Shown piece after piece: positions 35,242-43,901 of a DNA stretch of 64,000 nucleotides (its first letter is position 1; each line of letters opens with the position of its first letter). This stretch comes from Martinezella rhizogenes. GTDB lineage: Bacteria; Pseudomonadota; Alphaproteobacteria; Rhizobiales; Rhizobiaceae. A program made the position numbers and the translations under genes. Location of the stretch: assembly GCF_007002745.1 (NCBI RefSeq), contig NZ_SGNY01000006.1, forward strand, positions 124,001 to 188,000. Direction: 5' to 3'. The notes under the pieces are model-generated. The model was given only the letters and a program-made list of their open reading frames with translations, made no database searches and was not told where the DNA came from.

Positions 35242-36402
35242 TTAGAGCAACCCACGTTTCGCCAGGTTGCGCATCAGGGCCACGGTGCCGAATGTCCATT
35301 CAGGGCATTCATCAGTCGTCGTGACCCAGTTGATCAACTTGCCGAGCTTGGGCGTGGAGATTTCGACACGGTCGCCCTTGGCGTGGGTGAAGCCGAGACC
35401 CGGGCCATGGCGGTCCTTGACCGGCGCGAACATCGTGCCAAGGAAAAAGACGGCGCCATCTGGATATTGATGGTTGCGGTTCAAGAGCTGGGACGCGAGG
35501 TTTTCCGGCGTGCGGCTGATTGCCTGCATCGCGCTGACGCCCGTCATGGTGAAACCGTCTTCGCCTTCGACCAGAAGCGAGATCTGCGACTGCTTCACGT
35601 CTTCAATTGTGAAGTTGCCGTCGAACAGGCGGATGAAAGGCCCGATCGCGCAGGAAGCATTGTTGTCCTTCGCCTTGCTGAGGAGCAGGGCGGAGCGGCC
35701 TTCGAAATCACGCAGGTTGACGTCGTTGCCGAGTGTTGCGCCGACAATGCGGCCGTCGGAGGCGATGGCGAGCACCACTTCCGGCTCCGGGTTGTTCCAT
35801 TGCGATTTCGGGTGAACGCCGATCAGTGCGCCGCAGCCGACCGAGGCCATGGCCTGCGCCTTGGAGAATATTTCCGCATCCGGGCCGATACCCACTTCCA
35901 GATATTGCGACCAGAGGCCCATTTCCTGGAGCAGTTTCTTGACCTCGGCGGCCTTTTCGGAGCCGGCCTCAAGTCCTCGCAGATTGTCGCCGAGAACCGG
36001 CGCCAGCCGTCCGCGGATTTCCTGGGCGCGAAGCGGGTCGCCCTTGGCCTGCTCTTCGATCACGCGTTCCAGCATGCTGTCGGCGAAGGTAACGCCGGCG
36101 GCCTTGACGGCCTGAATGTCGTTGGGCGCAAGAAGTTCGCCGGCGGAGCCGTCCAGAAAAGCTTCGAACGCACCGAGCGCCACGAACGTACCGGTGTCGG
36201 CAAGCCGCGCCACCAGATCCGTCTTTTCCAGAAGTTCCGACATGGTAGGGGAGATGGAGGTGAGGTCATAAAGCACGCCGCCCTTGAGCAGGACGGGGCA
36301 GGGGCCGCCTTCGCTTTTCGACCAGACGCGGCCGACGAGCAAAGCGTTTTCATAATCCTCAGGCAAAATTGCGGTAGCGTCGATGGACCTTGCGCCGGTC
36401 AT
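35242..36402 (-). CDS. FAH-fold enzyme, probable 2-keto-3-deoxy sugar-acid dehydratase (XylX-like)
   Basis: This 386-residue fumarylacetoacetate-hydrolase-superfamily protein has the long form seen in Caulobacter XylX, which dehydrates 2-keto-3-deoxy-D-xylonate to 2-oxoglutarate semialdehyde. An N-terminal domain of about 150 residues (ILPEDYENALLVGRVW) precedes the FAH core. The core's metal-binding and active-site segments are YLEVGIGPDAEIFSKAQ, WNNPEPEVVLAI and ATLGNDVNLRDFEGR. It is first in the TRAP operon, with a matching operator palindrome 56 bp upstream. An alternative is a hydrolase of 2,4-diketo acids, as in rhamnose or fucose oxidative pathways, though those proteins are shorter. 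Family is certain; the reaction is inferred. Confidence 0.83.
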   Translation of the reverse strand: MTGARSIDATAILPEDYENALLVGRVWSKSEGGPCPVLLKGGVLYDLTSISPTMSELLEKTDLVARLADTGTFVALGAFEAFLDGSAGELLAPNDIQAVKAAGVTFADSMLERVIEEQAKGDPLRAQEIRGRLAPVLGDNLRGLEAGSEKAAEVKKLLQEMGLWSQYLEVGIGPDAEIFSKAQAMASVGCGALIGVHPKSQWNNPEPEVVLAIASDGRIVGATLGNDVNLRDFEGRSALLLSKAKDNNASCAIGPFIRLFDGNFTIEDVKQSQISLLVEGEDGFTMTGVSAMQAISRTPENLASQLLNRNHQYPDGAVFFLGTMFAPVKDRHGPGLGFTHAKGDRVEISTPKLGKLINWVTTTDECPEWTFGTVALMRNLAKRGLL

Positions 36403-36457
36403 ATATGTCCTCCCCTTTCAGCCTTCCGACAGGCCGCCTCCTGCGGTCTTATTGTCT

Positions 36458-36472
36458 GGATGTCTGACAACC
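36458..36472. promoter_or_regulatory. Candidate GntR/FCD operator upstream of the FAH-TRAP operon
   Basis: GGATGTC-T-GACAACC has half-sites with one mismatch (perfect form GGTTGTC-T-GACAACC). It lies 56 bp before the FAH-type gene start. A near-identical site precedes the opposite operon at 39010-39030. FCD-type GntR regulators bind this kind of TNGTC/GACNA palindrome. Confidence 0.6.
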
Positions 36473-36611
36473 TAATCTTATTCTTCTTAGTATGACTTTT
36501 CCAACGAGTCTAGCGGTCTCGCCGACAAAATTATCGTCTTTTGTTGCTGGATATCCGCAAAGCCTGGAAACCTGTCCTATAGCTTTACGGTTCACGCATT
36601 TATTCTTCTCT

Positions 36612-37328
36612 TCAGAAGATATCCAGTTCGAGATTGACCCGGCTTGCGGCACCGATCAGGTGCTTGCGCATGGCGTTTTTGGCGGCAGTTGCATCGGCCT
36701 TCTCGACGGCTTCATAGATTGCCACATGTTCGGCGATGGTCACCTCGAGAATCTCACCAAAAACCGCGCGGGAGAAGGCGATGTTGATGGCCGAGCTGAT
36801 GCGTTCCGCGATGAAGCCGAGGAACATCAGGAAATATTCGTTCTGGGTTGCCTCCGCCAGAATGCGGTGAAAATCGAGATCGGCGGCAACGCCTTCCGTC
36901 GACCAGTCGTCAGCGGTCTTCATCTTTTCCAGCGCCGCCGCCAGCCGCGCCAGCTGCTGCGGGCTGCGGTGCAATGCTGCGAGCCCTGCCGCCTCGATTT
37001 CGAGCGGCATGCGAAGCTGGAAGAGATCGCGGAAGTTCTCCGGGTCGTTGAGACGGGAGCGCTCAATGCGGATGGACAGCCTCTGCCGGGGATCGGTGAC
37101 GAATGCACCCACGCCCTGGCGGGTTTCGACGAAACCTTCATTGCGCAACTGCGCGATCGCTTCGCGAATGACCGAGCGGCTGACGCCGAAGGTTTTCGCC
37201 AGAACATGTTCCGTCGGCAGCCTGTCTCCCGGCCCGAGCTTCGAATCATTGATCTCGCGTGCGATCTCTGCGGCGATCCGGCCGGGCAGATGGTCGTTGC
37301 GATGTATCTGATTGAACTCCAGCGTCAT
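36612..37328 (-). CDS. GntR-family regulator, FadR/FCD subfamily
   Basis: This 238-residue protein has an N-terminal winged helix-turn-helix (residues about 10-75; PGDRLPTEHVLAKTFGVSRS and VIREAIAQLRNEGFVETRQG). The C-terminal all-helical FCD effector domain has likely metal-binding His/Asp residues in DLDFHRILAEATQN and EHVAIYEAVEKAD. It lies between the FAH-TRAP operon and an FAD-linked oxidase. FCD members typically repress sugar-acid or organic-acid operons until the acid binds. Two matching palindromes in the flanking promoter regions are its likely targets. Confidence 0.92.
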   Translation of the reverse strand: MTLEFNQIHRNDHLPGRIAAEIAREINDSKLGPGDRLPTEHVLAKTFGVSRSVIREAIAQLRNEGFVETRQGVGAFVTDPRQRLSIRIERSRLNDPENFRDLFQLRMPLEIEAAGLAALHRSPQQLARLAAALEKMKTADDWSTEGVAADLDFHRILAEATQNEYFLMFLGFIAERISSAINIAFSRAVFGEILEVTIAEHVAIYEAVEKADATAAKNAMRKHLIGAASRVNLELDIF

Positions 37329-37445
37329 GATTGCTCCCGTTCCGCAGAAACGATTGGTTCATTTTACCCGCTGCAGGCGACTTCCTCCTTCGCCGTCAGC
37401 GGGTTTTAAAGGGCGGCGAATTCAGCCGCCCTCGCCATTCTTCGA

Positions 37446-38891
37446 TTAGCTATCCGGTTGCAGGCTTATCTGGCAACCGGGATTCATCCGCAAATCGGGG
37501 TCGAAGGCATTTTTCAAACTCATGATCATCCGGCGCTGCACATCCGATAGCCGGCTTTCGAAATCGGAGCGTTTCAGGCGGCCGATGCCGTGTTCGGCGC
37601 TGATGCTGCCGACGTAACGGTCGAGGACCTCGTTAACGAGTGTCTTGGACTTGTAGATGAACGCCTCACGCTCCTCCGGTGTCGCACCATTGGGCGGCAG
37701 GACGTTGAGATGGACGTTGCCGTCGCCGACATGGCCATAGGAAACAGCAAGGCATTCCGGCAGTTTTTCCGCAAGTTCGGCTTCCGCCTCGGCCACGAAA
37801 GCCGAAAGTTTCGAAAGCGGCACCGAAATGTCGGTACGCATATGGCTGCCGCGCAGCGCCTGACCCTCGTTCATGCCCTCACGGAACAGCCACAACGACT
37901 GCGCCTGCGCCCGCGAGGAGGCGATGACGCCGTCCAGTACCAGACCGTCTTCCATGACGCCCTCAAGGAAGCGGCCCATCAGATCGGCGGTATCCACCAG
38001 ACCGGAGCCGGAAATTTCCATCAGTACATAGGCCGGGTAATCGCCGGCGATCGGCATCTTGAGGTCGGGGATTGCCTCGATCGCCAGTGTGAAGGCCACC
38101 GGCGGCATGAATTCGAAGGCGGACATCAGGTCGCAGCATTCGCGGCGGGCGCGGCGGTAAAGCTTGATGGCATCGTCAAGCGAATTGAGGCCGAGCAGCG
38201 CCGTCTCGACATGTTCAGGATTGGGGTAAAGCTTGACGGCAACGGCGGTGATGATGCCGAGCGTTCCTTCCGCGCCGATGAAAAGCTGCTTCAGATCGAT
38301 ACCGCGATTGTCCTTGCGCAGCGTCGACAGGCCGTTCCAGATGGTGCCATCCGGCAGGACGACTTCGAGACCCAGAACCAGCTCGCGGGTCATGCCGTAA
38401 CGCAGGACATTAATGCCGCCAGCATTGGTGGAGACGTTGCCGCCGATGCGGCAGCTGCCTTGCGCGCCGAGCGACAGCGGGAAAAACATGCCCTTATCCT
38501 CAACCGCATCCTTGAATTCCGAGAGAATGCAGCCGGCTTCCACGACGGCCGAAAAATCGTCGCTGTCTATGGTGCGGATAGCGTTCATGCGCTCGAGGCT
38601 CAGCACGACCTGATGTTTCGGGGCATCGGGAATGCCGCCGAGTACCAGCCCTGTGTTGCCGCCCTGGGGGATGATGGCGAGGCCGAGTTCGGCGCAGGCG
38701 CGCACCGTGTCGGACACTTCCTGTGTAGAACGAGGGCGGATGACAGCCACGGCCGAACTGGTGACATCCCCGTGCCAGTCGCGGCAATAGCGCAGCATGT
38801 CTTCCTGCGATGTCAGCAGCAGGGCTTCGCCAAGCCTGTTCTTCAGCGAGAACCGCAATTCCTCGATATCGTGTTCACTCACGATCGTCAT
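37446..38891 (-). CDS. FAD-linked oxidase (D-2-hydroxyacid dehydrogenase, GlcD/D2HGDH type)
   Basis: This 481-residue flavoprotein of the vanillyl-alcohol-oxidase fold oxidises D-2-hydroxy acids such as D-lactate, D-2-hydroxyglutarate or aldonates. The FAD-binding part includes VIRPRSTQEVSDTVRAC, LAIIPQGGNTGLVLGG and LGAQGSCRIGGNVSTNAGG. The C-terminal cap ends in the conserved SYGHVGDGNVHLNVLPP with likely metal-binding His, then EHGIGRLKR. I chose the ATG at 38891, preceded by GAGAGGG; a TTG six codons earlier is in frame. The gene runs toward gntR (117-bp gap) and shares the 217-bp region, with the strong operator, with the divergent SDR operon. The exact substrate is unknown. Confidence 0.88.
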   Translation of the reverse strand: MTIVSEHDIEELRFSLKNRLGEALLLTSQEDMLRYCRDWHGDVTSSAVAVIRPRSTQEVSDTVRACAELGLAIIPQGGNTGLVLGGIPDAPKHQVVLSLERMNAIRTIDSDDFSAVVEAGCILSEFKDAVEDKGMFFPLSLGAQGSCRIGGNVSTNAGGINVLRYGMTRELVLGLEVVLPDGTIWNGLSTLRKDNRGIDLKQLFIGAEGTLGIITAVAVKLYPNPEHVETALLGLNSLDDAIKLYRRARRECCDLMSAFEFMPPVAFTLAIEAIPDLKMPIAGDYPAYVLMEISGSGLVDTADLMGRFLEGVMEDGLVLDGVIASSRAQAQSLWLFREGMNEGQALRGSHMRTDISVPLSKLSAFVAEAEAELAEKLPECLAVSYGHVGDGNVHLNVLPPNGATPEEREAFIYKSKTLVNEVLDRYVGSISAEHGIGRLKRSDFESRLSDVQRRMIMSLKNAFDPDLRMNPGCQISLQPDS

Positions 38892-39009
38892 TCCACCCTC
38901 TCCGTCCAATCCGCCCTAAAATATGAAGGCAAGGGTTTGTGGCCTTGCTTTTGCCGGCGCCCCTGCTTTTGTTAGTTTGTGAAAAAATACTATTTTCAAT
39001 CGGATCATA

Positions 39010-39030
39010 TAAGGTTATCAGACAACCTTA
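39010..39030. promoter_or_regulatory. Strong GntR/FCD operator upstream of the SDR operon
   Basis: TAAGGTT and AACCTTA form perfect seven-base arms around ATCAGAC, and the whole can be read as AAGGTTATC-A-GACAACCTT with a single mismatch. It lies about 80 bp before the SDR start and about 120 bp before the FAD-linked oxidase start. Its core matches the palindrome at 36458-36472. Confidence 0.68.
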
Positions 39031-39108
39031 CAAGCTAATTTATCGGTCCATCGGCCGATGATGTTTTTTCGGTCTCGGGAGAATGACCGGGACACAGAGG
39101 AGGAAGAC

Positions 39109-40095
39109 ATGCATATCGCAATCATCGGCGCCGCAGGCATGGTTGGCCGCAAGCTGACGCAGCGTCTCGTGAAAGATGGATCGCTGGGTGGCAAGCCGAT
39201 CGAGAAATTCACGCTTATCGACGTTTTCCAGCCAGAAGCGCCCGCCGGTTTTTCCGGTGCTGTCGATGCGCGCGCAGCTGATCTCTCCGCTCCGGGTGAA
39301 GCTGAAAAGCTGGTAGATGCCCGTCCGGATGCCATCTTCCATCTCGCCGCCATCGTGTCCGGCGAAGCCGAACTCGATTTTGACAAGGGCTACCGTATCA
39401 ATCTCGACGGCACCCGTTATCTCTTCGATGCCATCCGCATTGCCAACGGCAAGGATGGTTACAAGCCGCGCGTGGTCTTCACTTCGTCGATTGCCGTGTT
39501 TGGTGCGCCGCTTCCCTATCCGATCCCGGATGAATTCCACACCACGCCGCTGACAAGCTATGGCACACAGAAAGCGATCTGCGAGCTGCTGCTGTCCGAT
39601 TACAGCCGTCGCGGTTTCTTCGACGGTATCGGCATCCGCCTGCCCACCATTTGTATCCGCCCCGGCAAGCCGAATGCGGCCGCCTCCGGCTTCTTCTCCA
39701 ATATCCTGCGTGAGCCGCTGGTCGGCCAGGAAGCGGTTCTGCCGGTGCCGGAAAGCATTCGCCACTGGCACGCCTCGCCGCGTTCCGCCGTCGGTTTCCT
39801 TCTTCATGGTGCGACGATTGACGTCGAAAAGGTCGGTCCGCGCCGCAACCTGTCGATGCCCGGCCTCAGCGCCACTGTTGGCGAACAGATTGAGGCGCTG
39901 CGCAAGATGGCTGGCGAAAAGGCCGTCGCCCTGATCCGCCGCGAGCCGAACGAGATGATCATGCGCATGTGCGAGGGCTGGGCACCCGGCTTTGAGGCCA
40001 AGCGCGCCCGCGAGCTGGGCTTCACGGCTGAAAGCTCCTTCGAAGAGATCATTCAGGTGCATATCGAAGACGAACTGGGAGGTTCATTGAAATGA
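39109..40095 (+). CDS. Extended SDR, D-erythronate dehydrogenase-like (DenD-like)
   Basis: This 328-residue NAD-dependent oxidoreductase of the epimerase type has the nucleotide-binding motif IAIIGAAGMVGRKL at residues 3-16, FTSSIAVFG with the active-site Ser region, and the catalytic pair Tyr151/Lys155 in SYGTQKA. RPGKPNAAASGFFSNI is characteristic of the DenD group, which oxidises four-carbon aldonates for a kinase/aldolase route. No such kinase (DUF1537) is present here, so the true substrate may be a different sugar acid. The ATG at 39109 follows GAGGAGGAAG. The next gene overlaps by 4 bp (ATGA), so the two are translationally coupled. Confidence 0.87.
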   Translation: MHIAIIGAAGMVGRKLTQRLVKDGSLGGKPIEKFTLIDVFQPEAPAGFSGAVDARAADLSAPGEAEKLVDARPDAIFHLAAIVSGEAELDFDKGYRINLDGTRYLFDAIRIANGKDGYKPRVVFTSSIAVFGAPLPYPIPDEFHTTPLTSYGTQKAICELLLSDYSRRGFFDGIGIRLPTICIRPGKPNAAASGFFSNILREPLVGQEAVLPVPESIRHWHASPRSAVGFLLHGATIDVEKVGPRRNLSMPGLSATVGEQIEALRKMAGEKAVALIRREPNEMIMRMCEGWAPGFEAKRARELGFTAESSFEEIIQVHIEDELGGSLK

Positions 40096-40994
40096 GTGTC
40101 GGTCGGGAGGAGAAAAAGCGGTCGGTTGCCTTTATCGGCACGGGCCTGATGGGTGGGCCGATGGCCCGGCGTCTGTTGGGTGCGGGCTTTTCGGTTTCGG
40201 TCTGGAACCGCAGTGTTGATAAGGCGCAGGCTCTCGTTGCCGATGGTGCGGTTGTTGCGGCATCGCCCGCTGAGGCCGCCAAAGGCGCCGACATCGTCAT
40301 CACCATGTTGAGCGATGGCAAGGCCGTGGGTGAGGTGCTGTTCGAGAATGGGGTCGCCGAAGCGCTCGAAAAGGGTGCTATCGTGATCGATAGCAGCTCG
40401 ATTGCGCCGCCGATCGCCCGCGAGCACTCCTCGCGGCTTGAGGCACTTGGCATTCATCACGTCGATGCGCCGGTTTCCGGTGGTGTTCCGGGTGCGACGG
40501 CCGGCACGCTTGCCATCATGGCTGGCGGTGACGAGGCTCTGGTCGCCGGTCTTGCGGATGTCTTTGCGCCGATGGGCCGGCTGACCTATGTCGGTCCCTC
40601 AGGTGCTGGCCAGCTCTGCAAACTCGCCAACCAGCAGATCGTCGCCATCACCATCGGCGCTGTTGCCGAGGCGATGATGCTGGTGGAAGCGGGTGGCGCA
40701 TCTCGGGAAGGTTTCCGCAATGCCATCCGCGGTGGTTTTGCCGAAAGCCGGATTCTGGAGCTGCATGGCGAGCGCATGGTGAAGCGTAATTTCGTGCCGG
40801 GCGGCCCATCCAAGTTCCAGCTCAAAGATCTGAACGGCGTGCTGGCAATGGCGAAGGATATGTCGCTCACATTGCCGCTGACCCAGCAGGTGACGCGGGA
40901 ATTCGACGACTTCGTCGGTGATGGCGGAGCCGATATCGACCATAGCGGCATCCTGATTTACCTCGAAAAACTCAACAACCGGGAACAGGGCTAA
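40092..40994 (+). CDS. Beta-hydroxyacid dehydrogenase (3-hydroxyisobutyrate / LtnD-like)
   Basis: This 300-residue NAD(P)-dependent enzyme has the N-terminal Rossmann motif VAFIGTGLMGGPMARRL and the substrate motif DAPVSGGVPGATAGTLAIM. The catalytic lysine is Lys177 in GAGQLCKLANQ, and an all-helical C-terminal domain completes the fold. Relatives oxidise 3-hydroxyisobutyrate, L-threonate or 2-hydroxy-3-oxo acids. In this operon it likely handles a hydroxy- or keto-deoxy-sugar acid. It overlaps the SDR gene by 4 bp and lies 9 bp before the dehydratase gene. Confidence 0.9.
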   Translation: MSVGREEKKRSVAFIGTGLMGGPMARRLLGAGFSVSVWNRSVDKAQALVADGAVVAASPAEAAKGADIVITMLSDGKAVGEVLFENGVAEALEKGAIVIDSSSIAPPIAREHSSRLEALGIHHVDAPVSGGVPGATAGTLAIMAGGDEALVAGLADVFAPMGRLTYVGPSGAGQLCKLANQQIVAITIGAVAEAMMLVEAGGASREGFRNAIRGGFAESRILELHGERMVKRNFVPGGPSKFQLKDLNGVLAMAKDMSLTLPLTQQVTREFDDFVGDGGADIDHSGILIYLEKLNNREQG

Positions 40995-41003
40995 GGCGAT
41001 CTG

Positions 41004-42788
41004 ATGAGCGACGACAAGGCACCCATGCGCCGCCTGCGATCCCAGGACTGGTTCGACAATCCTGACCATCTCGATATGACTGCGCTCTATCTGGAACGCT
41101 TCATGAATTACGGTGTGACGCCGGAAGAGCTGCGTTCCGGCAAACCGGTCATCGGTATTGCCCAGAGCGGCAGTGATCTGACGCCCTGCAACCGCGTCCA
41201 TGTGGAGCTGGTCAAACGGGTGCGCGATGGTATCCGTGATGCGGGCGGTATTCCCATCGAGTTTCCGACCCATCCGATGTTTGAAAACTGCAAGCGCCCG
41301 ACGGCGGCGCTTGACCGCAATCTTGCCTATCTCAGTCTCGTCGAAGTGCTTTATGGTTATCCGCTCGATGGCGTCGTTCTGACGACGGGCTGCGATAAGA
41401 CCACGCCTTCGGCGCTGATGGCGGCAAGCACGGTGGATATTCCGGCTATTGTTCTTTCCGGTGGGCCGATGCTCGACGGTTATCATGACGGTGATCTGGT
41501 TGGTTCTGGCACCGTCATCTGGCGTATGCGCCGCAAATATGGTGCGGGCGAAATCACCCGCGAGGAATTCCTGCAAGCAGCGCTGGAATCAGCCCCGTCG
41601 GTCGGCCATTGCAACACCATGGGCACGGCGTCCACCATGAATGCCATGGCGGAAGCGCTCGGCATGTCGCTCACCGGTTGCGGTGCGATTCCGGCCGCTT
41701 ATCGCGAGCGCGGCCAGATGGCCTATCGCACCGGCCGCCGCGCGGTTGAACTGGTCGTCGAGAATATCAAGCCTTCCGACATCATGACGCGTGAAGCGTT
41801 CCTGAACGCGATCCGCGTCAACTCGGCAATTGGTGGCTCGACCAATGCTCAGCCGCATCTGGCGGCGATGGCGAAACATGCGGGCGTCGAGCTGCGCGAG
41901 GAGGACTGGCAAGTCCACGGCTACGACATTCCGCTCATCGCCAATGTCCAGCCGGCCGGCAAATGGCTGGGAGAGAAATATCACCGCGCCGGCGGCACGC
42001 CCGCCATCATGTGGGAGCTTCTGCAGGCTGGCAAGCTTGACGGAAACTGTCCGACGGTTACCGGCAAGACCATGGCGGAAAATCTGGAAGGTCGGGAATC
42101 GACCGACCGCGACGTGATCCTGCCCTATGACAAGCCGCTGAAAGAACGTGCCGGTTTCCTCGTTCTCAAAGGCAATCTCTTCGATTTCGCCATCATGAAG
42201 ACAAGCGTGATCTCGGCGGAATTCCGGCAGCGCTATCTGAGCGAGCCGGGCCGCGAGGGGATTTTCGAGGGAAAATGTGTGGTTTTCGATGGTTCGGAAG
42301 ACTATCACGCCCGTATCAACGATCCGTCCCTTGGTATCGACGAGCGCACCATCCTCGTCATTCGCGGAGCCGGTCCGCTCGGCTGGCCGGGGTCGGCTGA
42401 GGTCGTCAACATGCAGCCGCCGGACGCGCTGTTGAAAAAAGGCATCACCAGCCTGCCGACAATCGGCGACGGCCGGCAATCGGGGACGGCGGATAGCCCG
42501 TCGATCCTCAATGCCTCGCCCGAAAGTGCAGCCGGTGGCGGGCTCGCCTGGCTTCGCACCGGCGACGTGATCCGCATCGACTTTAATGAAGGTGCATGCA
42601 ACGCGCTGGTGCCGGAGGCAGAGCTTGAAGCGCGCAAGGCTGACGGCATTCCGGCGGTGCCGGCGGATGCGACGCCCTGGCAGCGCATCTACCGTCAATC
42701 GGTTACGCAGCTTTCGGATGGCGCTGTTCTGGATGGGGCTGCGGATTTCCGAAGGATTGCCGAGAAGATGCCCCGGCACAATCACTGA
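41004..42788 (+). CDS. IlvD/Edd-family sugar-acid dehydratase, D-xylonate dehydratase-like
   Basis: This 594-residue iron-sulfur dehydratase converts an aldonate to its 2-keto-3-deoxy acid. The three cluster cysteines of the family are Cys62 (TPCNR), Cys130 (TTGCDKTTP) and Cys203 ([11 protein letters not shown]). The whole sequence, from [20 protein letters not shown] to the final PRHNH, is strikingly like the Caulobacter D-xylonate dehydratase as I remember it. Such enzymes accept several C5 and C6 aldonates, so D-xylonate is a best guess. It ends the SDR operon, is followed by a clear terminator, and would feed the FAH-type enzyme on the opposite strand. Confidence 0.92.
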   Translation: MSDDKAPMRRLRSQDWFDNPDHLDMTALYLERFMNYGVTPEELRSGKPVIGIAQSGSDLTPCNRVHVELVKRVRDGIRDAGGIPIEFPTHPMFENCKRPTAALDRNLAYLSLVEVLYGYPLDGVVLTTGCDKTTPSALMAASTVDIPAIVLSGGPMLDGYHDGDLVGSGTVIWRMRRKYGAGEITREEFLQAALESAPSVGHCNTMGTASTMNAMAEALGMSLTGCGAIPAAYRERGQMAYRTGRRAVELVVENIKPSDIMTREAFLNAIRVNSAIGGSTNAQPHLAAMAKHAGVELREEDWQVHGYDIPLIANVQPAGKWLGEKYHRAGGTPAIMWELLQAGKLDGNCPTVTGKTMAENLEGRESTDRDVILPYDKPLKERAGFLVLKGNLFDFAIMKTSVISAEFRQRYLSEPGREGIFEGKCVVFDGSEDYHARINDPSLGIDERTILVIRGAGPLGWPGSAEVVNMQPPDALLKKGITSLPTIGDGRQSGTADSPSILNASPESAAGGGLAWLRTGDVIRIDFNEGACNALVPEAELEARKADGIPAVPADATPWQRIYRQSVTQLSDGAVLDGAADFRRIAEKMPRHNH

Positions 42789-42810
42789 TTGGCACTGATA
42801 AGAGATGATG

Positions 42811-42843
42811 AAAATCCCCGGCCACGACCGGGGATTTTTCTTT
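42811..42843 (+). terminator. Terminator of the SDR-dehydratase operon
   Basis: AAATCCCCGG (42812-42821) pairs with CCGGGGATTT (42828-42837), followed by TTC and more T. It lies 23 nt after the dehydratase stop. Confidence 0.87.
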
Positions 42844-42911
42844 TCCGGGCGGTTTCACAATTGATTGCGACCTCCTAATGTACCTGCAAATCCGCATCAC
42901 AGGAGCAGGGC

Positions 42912-43886
42912 ATGACAGATATTTCCATGATCGAGGCGGCGCGTCAGCGTATCGGCAGCCAGGCGGTGCGGACACCGCTGCTGTCATCGCCGTTTCTGGA
43001 TGAGATTGCCGGGCGAAAGCTCTTCGTAAAGGCCGAGTGCCTGCAAAGGACGGGTTCCTTCAAGTTTCGCGGCGGCTGGTCAGCTGTCTCCGGCCTGCCT
43101 GCCGAGGTGCGTGCTAAGGGCGTGCTCGCTTTTTCTTCGGGTAACCACGCGCAGGGTGTGGCGCTTGCCGCCCGCCTGCATGGTGTTCCCGCCGTCATCA
43201 TCATGCCCTCCGACGCGCCGAAGATCAAAATCGACAATACCCGCGCCTATGGTGCGGAGGTGGTGCTTTATGACCGGGCCAACGAGGATCGAGACGCCAT
43301 CGGCGACCGGCTGTCGCGCGAGCGTGGGCTGACGCTGATCAGGCCTTACGACGAACCCCTGGTCATCGCCGGGCAGGGCACGGTGGGGCTGGAGATTGCT
43401 GAACAGGGCGCGGAGCTGGGGATCGGTGCGGCCGAGGTTCTGGTGCCCTGCGGCGGCGGCGGTCTCACCTCGGGTATCTCGCTCGCACTTGCCGCGAAAG
43501 CACCGAATTACAAGGTCAGGACTTCAGAACCGGAGCGGTTCGACGACGTGGCGCGCTCCCTTGCCGCGGGTAAGATAGAGCGCAACGCCAAGACCTCGGG
43601 TTCGATCTGCGACGCGATCGTCACGCCGCAACCCGGCAACATCACCTTCCCGATCATGGCCGGGCTCTGCGGAAAAGGCATTGCCGTGACGGATGAGGAA
43701 GCGCTGCGGGCCGCGGTCCTTGCCTTCAACCGGTTGAAGATCGTTGTTGAACCCGGCGGGGCGGTGGCTCTTGCCGCAGCGCTTTTCCATGGTGGTGAAC
43801 TGGGGAGTGAAACGGTGATTGCGGTTGCGTCCGGCGGCAATGTCGATCCCGGGATCATGGCGGACGCGCTGTCGCGTTTTGGCTGA
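42912..43886 (+). CDS. PLP-dependent serine/threonine dehydratase-family protein
   Basis: This 324-residue fold-type II PLP enzyme has Lys51 in LQRTGSFKFRG as the Schiff-base lysine. The cofactor-binding loops follow with FSSGNHAQGVALA and the phosphate cradle VPCGGGGLTSGI. There is no C-terminal ACT domain, so it is of the short catabolic type. The family includes threonine dehydratase, serine racemase and hydroxyaspartate dehydratase, and I cannot decide which. It is convergent with an LhgO-like oxidase gene (15-bp gap). Confidence 0.88.
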   Translation: MTDISMIEAARQRIGSQAVRTPLLSSPFLDEIAGRKLFVKAECLQRTGSFKFRGGWSAVSGLPAEVRAKGVLAFSSGNHAQGVALAARLHGVPAVIIMPSDAPKIKIDNTRAYGAEVVLYDRANEDRDAIGDRLSRERGLTLIRPYDEPLVIAGQGTVGLEIAEQGAELGIGAAEVLVPCGGGGLTSGISLALAAKAPNYKVRTSEPERFDDVARSLAAGKIERNAKTSGSICDAIVTPQPGNITFPIMAGLCGKGIAVTDEEALRAAVLAFNRLKIVVEPGGAVALAAALFHGGELGSETVIAVASGGNVDPGIMADALSRFG

Positions 43887-43901
43887 GACGGCTCGCTGAG
43901 A

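Noticed and set aside
40092-40994. Calling this gene a 6-phosphogluconate dehydrogenase
   Set aside because: The length (300) and the DAPVSGG and GAGQLCKLANQ motifs place it in the shorter beta-hydroxyacid dehydrogenase group.
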